Shown: positions 58,088 through 64,000 of the stretch, one piece after another
How the letters are laid out: the number at the start of each line of letters is the position of its first letter
Numbering within the stretch: position 1 is the first letter of the stretch
DNA from: Triatoma infestans
Taxonomy: Eukaryota > Arthropoda > Insecta > Hemiptera > Reduviidae
NCBI GenBank assembly: GCA_011037195.1
Contig: JAAEAF010000282.1
Location: 124,001-188,000 of the forward strand
Reading direction: 5' to 3'
DNA: 64,000 bases
The notes under the pieces: generated by a model
The model's database searches: none
Told to the model about the DNA's origin: nothing
The model's input: only the letters and a program-made list of their open reading frames with translations
Made by a program: the position numbers and the translations under genes

Positions 58088-58088
58088 T
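58018..58088. repeat. (ATT)n microsatellite
   Basis: About 23 ATT units with one GTT. Confidence 0.95.
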
Positions 58089-58174
58089 TGATGGAGGGAG
58101 GTATTTCGTTTCACACACACATACATTTAGATGATCTACATTCTTCTCTCTGTCACGGAAAACACATTTCTCCG

Positions 58175-58338
58175 AGTTGAGCCTGAATGAGTGGTTTTTA
58201 TAAACAGAATTTTTGCCCATATTACAACAGGTTTCTTTAGGATAAAGTCGCCTCTAAAGCTGAGTGTTTTAGGCAAAAAGTAGGTTTATAACAATCCATT
58301 GAGGGCGATCTCAGACCCTAAGAATGTTTTACTTGATA
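58175..58338. repeat. Family B element, heavily decayed
   Basis: GAGTTGAGCCTGAATGAGTGG, TTTTTGCCCATATTACAACAGG and TTAGGATAAAGTCGCC form the left arm. GTAGGTTTATAACAATCCATTGAGG and CGATCTCAGACCC form the right arm. The hammerhead core words are lost in both arms. Confidence 0.65.
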
Positions 58339-58354
58339 AAATAAATTTCACTTT

Positions 58355-58930
58355 CTCTTACTAATAGGTAAGAGCAAGTATTGCGATCGTGCCAGATTTT
58401 CGAAAGTGAGTTTTCGCCAGAAATTCACGTTATGAGGTCCCCGGAGCCCAAACAAGTGGTTTTTAGAAAATGGTTTGCATGTGCGTGTGTCTGTGCATGA
58501 ACAGAATATCTCAAAAACAAAAAGTTGCAGGAATAAACTGTAATCTGTTTAGGTACTACCACCGCATCAGACTCGAAGATTTCGGGAAAAATCCATCAAC
58601 CGGAAGTGCCACTATATTGAATGGTTTATCAGTTTTTCGTAATTTTCTCGAAAACAAATCCAACGATATTCTTTAAACTTAATATATCAACTACACATAC
58701 AAAGAGCTAATATTTTTATTTTAAACATTTCTCCGGGAAAATTTATTTAAGGAGAGGTGGGTTTATGGTTACCTCTAATGTACTACTTCAACATATTACA
58801 CAAGTCTATGATCTAAAAAAAATTTTAGAGCTACAACTTTTATTTGAAACATTTCTCCGGGTAAAGTCATTTAAGGGGGCTTTAGGGGGGGGGGTTCCTC
58901 TTAAGTGCTATCATAGTTGATTATAGAATT
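58355..58930 (+). repeat. Family C repeat, near full length
   Basis: In order: TTACTAATAGGTAAGAGCAAG, TATTGCGATCGTGCCAG, GTGGTTTTTAGAAAATGG, ATATCTCAAAAACAAAAAG, CATCAACCGGAAGTGCC, TTTTCTCGAAAACAAATCC, AACATTTCTCCGGG (twice). With 48215 and 14345 it defines the family. Confidence 0.8.
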
Positions 58931-60787
58931 CCAAAAACTTGAAGTGCAAAGAAGTCAAGACCCTGCAGAAATAGCAAGTCCACTACTTCTCTCTATACAG
59001 AGGTGCTCTTCTTAATCATTTAAATATTAACTACAACCTATTCAATCCGAAGACCCTCCCTGCTGTCTCCATTAGCACCCACATGGCCCCAATATTCCAT
59101 GATTTATCCACTCTTGTTTCCTAAATTTATATAAAAACCTACAGTAACATCCGAATCCTCTTGCACAATCACTGCCCACCCTTCCCATCTTGACAAACCG
59201 CCACGTCATTTAAAACGGGTTTGCCACTGGTATCTCCTCCCCCTTATTTTCCAAACTTTTATTTTATCCTAGGAGTTGCAGCGCTGGTTGGTTTTCCCAT
59301 CATGACATCCCAATTGTGGCATCGAGCCTAGCTCAGGCAGAATTTGTATATCATGTCCGATATACACATTTCTAAAAAATACGTATATATAGTTGTTCAA
59401 ATTAAATCAATAAATAATTTTTTTTAAAAAGATAGAAATTATCCAATCAGTTAATGATCTAAATTGTATAGAATGTAGTCTATCGCATTTTGAACATATT
59501 CTGTAAACAGTGTTAAGAAATGTTATGCGATAATAGTGAACAAATTATACCATTGAGTTGCGACCTCAATTTGCAGTAATGAATGAACACAAAATATTCT
59601 CATATTAAAAAAAAATAACTGATATCTATTGTATTTTTCAACATCTTTGAGAATTGTATATATTTCTTGTTTAAAATTAATTATTGCATCATAATAATGG
59701 TGCAACTTTCTCTTTGTTAAGTTTGTTAATAAGAAATATAGCTGAGGTTTATAGTACTTACTAATTAAAACTAAAACGAAAATTAATAATGCAGCAATGT
59801 AAAATCGATTATGGAAATATCCCAAGCGTCTGCTGAATAGTTAAAAACCCAAATCTATTATGCGACCCAAAAGATCTATTATAGCCCCCTTGGGTGTCAT
59901 CCTTGTTAAATAAAATGTAGTCATCTATAAAGTATACAATCAGTTAGTGTGTGGAGGGCATTCATTTGTCTGTGGATACGCTAAATTCAAGAATCTCTGT
60001 ATTTAGGGAACAGACTGTACTTGCAGGTCTAACATGTACTTGTGTATTTTGGAGGGTAGTAGTAGGGCTGTTTGTATTGTTAAGTTGGCGTACCAAGAAC
60101 CCTGAGTTAGAACTCATTGGCTCTTCAATGTCCCACCCACATAGGTGTATGTATAGATATAATTTGTATATACAACATACTTTTTATAGTATACAATCAT
60201 AGGCACAAATCAGGATTGATGATCACTAGTCGCCAGTGGAATTGTGAATTATAGAAACTGGTGCAGTGGACTTTGAATTCATATTTCTCATCTTATCTAG
60301 TCAGGCTCAGAACTGATCACTTTTTGCACTGTGGTTAGTGCTCATGTTGGAATCCTGGAATTTAGGAATTATTCAGACCTAACCGCTAATGCTAGGCAAC
60401 AAAAATTGCTTAAGAGCAACACCGCATGTTCTAAGTCATTTTCGACCTTCTTTCATTATTTACAATATCTTTTAAATTATTTTCATTTAAGAAAAGCTGC
60501 AAATATCTGAAAAATTAAACATTTCAATAATATTAAACAATATCGAAAATAGAAGGAATGAGTTTGTAAAGAAAAGTTATATTTTTTTTTTTCAAATGAA
60601 TAACTACATTGATCACTTACCGAATTCAAGCATACAATAGTAAGCTTACTGAATTATTAAAAAAAAAAAAAATTAAAATTAAAAGATATAATTATGGATG
60701 CAATATAATATTCTCTTTCTTGATAACTGTTGGTTGAAATTTTAATTAACATTTACAGAAAAACCAACAACAGCGAATGTAATTGTG
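58931..60787. other. Intronic sequence, unassigned
   Basis: 58990-59340 is pyrimidine-rich on the + strand with many CC and TC words; it may be a retroposon body, family unknown. The rest is AT-rich. A 100-codon open stretch at 59523-59825 (- strand) has no motif. Confidence 0.35.
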
Positions 60788-60962
60788 AGCATTAAACTAA
60801 GATTTTCAAAAATCTATACTTTAGCTCTAAATTTTAGAGTATTCCAAATTAACAAGAATTGGATTTGGTGGGCAATCTTTTAGTACTTGGTTTATCGTAT
60901 TATTAAACAGCAAATACAAATAATTTAATTGCCATTAGAAATTGGAACCATTAAGAATTTTT
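60788..60962. repeat. Direct duplication upstream of exon 2, copy 1
   Basis: Diverged copy of 61111-61281: AGCATTAAACTAAGATTTTC, TAGAGTATTCCAAATTA, CAATCTTTTAGTACTTGG, CAAATACAAATAATTTAATTG. It ends near an acceptor-like CCTCTACAG (60964-60972). Confidence 0.85.
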
Positions 60963-60984
60963 GCCTCTACAGCTCACAGTTCGG

Positions 60985-61100
60985 TGATGGACATTGTTGA
61001 CTGCAGCGAGAGAACACTGTCCGGAGGCCGGCAGTGCACTGAGAAGGCCCCGGCGCTAACGACCGTAGATGTTGAAGCGCCTTAAATTAAAAAAAAAATT
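60985..61100 (+). mobile_element. SINE 3' fragment (same family as 36302-36515)
   Basis: TGGACATTGTTGACTGCAGC, GGAGGCCGGCAGTGCACTG, ACCGTAGATGTTGAAG and CTTAAATTAAAAAAAAAA match the body and tail of the full SINE. The tRNA-like head is missing. It sits exactly between the two copies of the 175-bp duplication. Confidence 0.8.
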
Positions 61101-61110
61101 CTGAGTTACA

Positions 61111-61281
61111 AGCATTAAACTAAGATTTTCAAAAAAAATCTATATTTAAGCTCCAAATTTTAGAGTATTCCAAATTAGCGAGACTTGGATTTGGAGGGCA
61201 ATCTTTTAGTACTTGGTTTATTAAAAAGCAAATACAAATAATTTAATTGCTATTAGAAATTGAATCATTAAGAATGTTTGT
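61111..61281. repeat. Direct duplication upstream of exon 2, copy 2
   Basis: Second copy of 60788-60962; it reaches to within five bases of the splice acceptor of exon 2. Confidence 0.85.
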
Positions 61282-61286
61282 TACAG

Positions 61287-61411
61287 AAATCCAACATGGT
61301 GGAGGAGGAGGACGCAATTAGAACGAATGTTAATTGTTCTAATCACAACAATTTCAGCTTTATGTATTGTGTTAATTGTAGCCTTAGCTTTGACAAGTTA
61401 CAAAGAAGCAG
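61287..61411 (+). CDS. Neprilysin-like (M13) metallopeptidase, exon 2 (membrane anchor)
   Basis: Acceptor GTTTGTTACAG, donor GCAG/GTGAGT, 125 bp: one base completing a lysine codon, 41 codons, one base left (phase 1). Residues 11-23 of the joined protein are NPTWWRRRTQLER, a positively charged stop before one hydrophobic segment (about residues 24-45, LIVLITTISALCIVLIVALA), then TSYKEAG. This is the layout of a type II membrane protein with a short cytosolic N-terminus, as in neprilysin/ECE (M13) enzymes, whose next part normally starts with a CLTxxC-like motif after the stalk. That part and the HExxH catalytic site are outside the window. A second frame is also open over the exon, but only this one fits the phase of the 16646 exon. 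Confidence 0.65.
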
Positions 61412-62427
61412 GTGAGTTAATATTTTATTTTAATAGAATTGTATTCATTACTTATATTTATCATAAGAATTTAAAATATAATGAAACAATAGAAAAATTA
61501 GAAAAGAAGAAATAGAATGAAATAAAGATAAAAATAAGAAGAAAAAAAATTTGCACGCCTAATAATGTAAAAGAAATGCATTATTTATTCTTTAAATATT
61601 TAGGGTGTAAGTCGTGATAAATCCAGTCGTTGCTCCCACTATATGGTGCTTTGAACTCAATGAATTCAATGTGGAGTACTCAATTAAATCTGTTCACTTT
61701 ATTATAATGACTTTTCCTTTTTCTTATTTTTTTCTATTTAATTTTGTGACTGGAATATGTTTATACTTAGGGTGCATTTTATAAATTTTAACTACCATCT
61801 GACATTCGTTCCAGTGATTTATTTCTTGTCAGTCTATCTCTGTATGATCTTTTTAAAACAAGTAACTATTTTATTATTACTCTTCTTTGAGAATTTGTAT
61901 GGTCCCTTGTGGCTCCCTCTATACATTCTTTAAATTGGTTATATTATAAACCAATTCGACCTAAACTTATTAAATCAATACGACCTAAACAATATTGTTT
62001 CTCGGTCAGATTTACTTCACATAGATTTAATTTCAAGACCCAATCGCTATTTGCATCTCCAACTGAAAGGTTTTGATCCCACCTCCAGCATAATCTGTAC
62101 AAATGTTTCTTTTACTTTGAAATTGTCATTGCAGTTTTGGCAATCGCTAATAATGGCTATCGCTCATAATAATCCGTCTTAGAAAGGTATCCAAAATATT
62201 ATGAACTGCCAGCCTTGAAAGCGCAGCAATGTTACTGCAGACTAGGTATATTTCAGTATAATCTAGATCAGATAAAGGTATTTTGCAGTTAGATGAAAAG
62301 GAAGAAATATTTGCAAGCCTGATTGGGCAAAGAAACGACAAATTAGATTAAGAGTTGACAAATTTGATAAACCAAAAAAGATATATTTTAGACGAGGAAA
62401 AAACCGGAACAATTTAAAAACTGAAAA

Positions 62428-62672
62428 ACACTTGAGTTTCCGGGTTGAGACCGCTCTCTGGTTGAGGCGTGGCTTTCCAACTGCACGGTCACAGGAGGGA
62501 ACCACACCCCTTCTCTATCAAGGTTCAATTCTCCATTAGCTTCCAAGATGTAAAGACCATGAAGAAGCTCATTGCAATATGGGCGAAATGTCGGTTTCTA
62601 GTAAACCAGTGACGCGGTCGCAACCCGGAAGCTCAAGTATTTTTCATGAAAGTGGCCGCGGAAATCTAAAAT
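62428..62672 (+). mobile_element. Family B fold-back element B3
   Basis: Left arm: AAAAACACTTGAGTTTCCGG, GTTGAGACCGCTCTCTGG, then decayed. Right arm: AGACCATGAAGAAGCTCATTG, ATATGGGCGAAATGTCGGTTT, AGTAAACCAGTGACGCGG, AACCCGGAAGCTCAAG, and the long end CATGAAAGTGGCCGCGGAAA. No convincing target-site duplication. Confidence 0.7.
62556..62596 (+). ncRNA. Hammerhead-like motif, B3 right arm
   Basis: Helix I ACC with GGT, ATGAAGA (first base changed from C), helix II GCTC with GGGC around ATTGCAATAT, GAAAT in place of GAAAC, triplet GTC (62590-62592). Two core changes make it probably inactive. Sense orientation in intron 2. Confidence 0.45.
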
Positions 62673-64000
62673 AATCAATGTAAAAATTATTAATAATCTC
62701 AATTTATGACATAAAATTTAAGATATCTTTCATCTGAAAATAGAAAAGAAACGATTTTGCAAATATATTTTTCAAAAAATACAAAATAAAAACGCAGACA
62801 CATACATATTTATATTCGGCGTTTATGTGATAATATATCTAAATAATCTTCTAAAAAATATAGAAAATTTTACCTATATCAAGGACAAAAATTCAAGGTT
62901 ATAAAATAATTGAGGACCCATATTGTTTCTATTCTTAATGAATTACTGTGTTATTTAAAAAATAGAATCCGTCTTCAAATAGCAAAGTTTTAGCCATTTA
63001 TTGTTTTTATTTGTTCGTCTTAATCACTGTTCATTTTATTTTGCTTCGGCCTCTCCTTCTTTTTTTTTTTGTCTCGAAAATAATTTTTGGCTATACTGTT
63101 GGATGACAATCCTAGCAAAGATCTTAATTTAAGCTTTCAGCACAATGGAAGAATTTTGAGAAAAACTTAGAGGCAATATTGAAAAAAAACAAATTGGTAC
63201 AGAACTTTCTTTAGGTTTATTTCTTTCATCATATTAATTCTTACTATTTTAAATATATAATAACCTATTTGTTCATAAATTCTAGCTTTCAATCATTGAA
63301 AGCTCAGATCCTATAAGCTCAGAAATTTCATTCTAACTTTAATCGATAAAGCAAATAAAATTAAACAAAAAAATACAAATTTATGCGGAAGTTTTTACTT
63401 AAATCTGTAATATAGGGGTTAACCTTTAACTACTCTGCATCTTCAATGGAGCCATTTATCATAGGAACTAAATGTTGCTTGAATATCCCGCATGATCCGG
63501 GTGCTAATGATATAGTCTAAAAAATAAAAATTGCTAGAACATTTTTGTGAATAGACACATTATTTAAATTAATGGCTAAACCTAGTATTTTCTTTCCAGA
63601 GAAAAATATAGTACAAGCTAAATTCCACGAAATTCAGCTCGAAATTCTACCTTAGATTCGGTTTCAATAATAAATAGTAAATATTATTGGAGCAATCCTC
63701 GTGTCATAATTTAGCTATAAATATCACCAAAAATTCTTTTAAATATCCTTTTATATTTTGAAAAAAATTGCGCTTATTTTATAATGTTTGAAATAATAAA
63801 TACTTAATTAAAATTGAAATGGTTTAATGAATGCATTTCCAGAATCCGTGTTCATAGTTTCACTTTAATAACAAGTATGCTCTGCTCTCTATGGGAATTA
63901 CCGTAAACTAAACGTGTAGTAAAAATCTTCCATGTTGCTTTTAGTTAACATATTTTTTGGAAACAAGATATAATTTAAATATATTTTCTTTTCCCAGAAT

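Larger units (their letters stand above)
16675..61286 (+). other. Intron 1 of the neprilysin-like gene (about 44.6 kb)
   Basis: The donor is GTAAGT at 16675 and the acceptor GTTTGTTACAG ends at 61286; both are consensus and the phases match. The interior is repeats of several families, SINEs, microsatellites and AT-rich filler. No alternative exon with good borders was identified inside, though a small cassette exon could be missed. Confidence 0.6.
61412..64000 (+). other. Intron 2 of the neprilysin-like gene (partial)
   Basis: Starts at consensus GTGAGT and is still open at the window end. No exon with the expected cysteine-containing stalk sequence was found. Apart from element B3 it is AT-rich and unassigned. 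Confidence 0.5.

Noticed and set aside
59523..59825. 100-codon open stretch on the - strand with hydrophobic start
   Set aside because: Composition follows AT bias and no splice or start context supports it.
61287..61411. Second open frame over exon 2 (begins KSNMVEEEDAIR)
   Set aside because: It does not fit the phase of the 16646 exon and lacks the hydrophobic segment; the WWRRR/TM frame fits both splice sites.
63440..63525. Possible next neprilysin exon near the window end
   Set aside because: Translated frames lack the expected cysteine motif and splice borders.

Overview
The window looks like gene-poor, AT-rich nuclear DNA from an arthropod, most probably an insect with a large genome. 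The evidence is long non-coding stretches, GT-AG splice signals, a decayed R1-clade non-LTR retrotransposon, tRNA-derived SINEs, many dispersed repeats and microsatellites, and no bacterial-style gene packing. The species cannot be named from the sequence.

The best supported gene is on the + strand: the 5' end of a neprilysin-like (M13 metallopeptidase) type II membrane protein. Its start-codon exon ends at 16674 with a phase-2 donor. The next exon is 61287-61411 and encodes a basic WWRRR stretch plus one membrane segment. The two exons join in frame across an intron of about 44.6 kb, so most of the window is this one intron. From 61412 to the end lies the start of the next intron; the catalytic exons are beyond the window. 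On the - strand at 6251-6445 there is an unrecognised 64-codon coding-like stretch ending in TAA, followed by an AATAAA signal; it may be the last exon of a neighbouring gene.

Layout: 1-2111 holds an HHR-like repeat fragment, a 79-bp tandem duplication and an R1-type LINE remnant (- strand). 2112-16560 is upstream sequence with old repeats, the - strand coding fragment, microsatellites and one fold-back element (13463-13720). 16562-16674 is the first coding exon. 16675-61286 is the intron. It is filled with a diverged repeat family called C here, with fold-back elements of families A, A' and B, with SINEs (36302-36515, 44395-44566), a short 5'-truncated retroposon (35289-35459), direct duplications (131 bp, 93 bp, about 175 bp) and a 13 x 28 bp minisatellite (55016-55379). 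61287-64000 holds exon 2, intron 2 and a last family B element.

The most interesting layer is families A and B. They are short fold-back elements with asymmetric ends and target-site duplications of 8-13 bp. Their arms carry a motif that fits a minimal type I hammerhead ribozyme: helix I, CUGANGA, helix II hairpin, GAAA, a tiny self-complementary helix III (ACCGGU in A, ACGU in B), the GUC or AUC cleavage triplet, and helix I again. A and B differ in sequence but keep helix I pairing (CATC/GATG in A, AACC/GGTT in B). This agrees with the minimalist hammerheads described from Penelope-like retroelements. Several copies lie in sense orientation inside the neprilysin-like introns.
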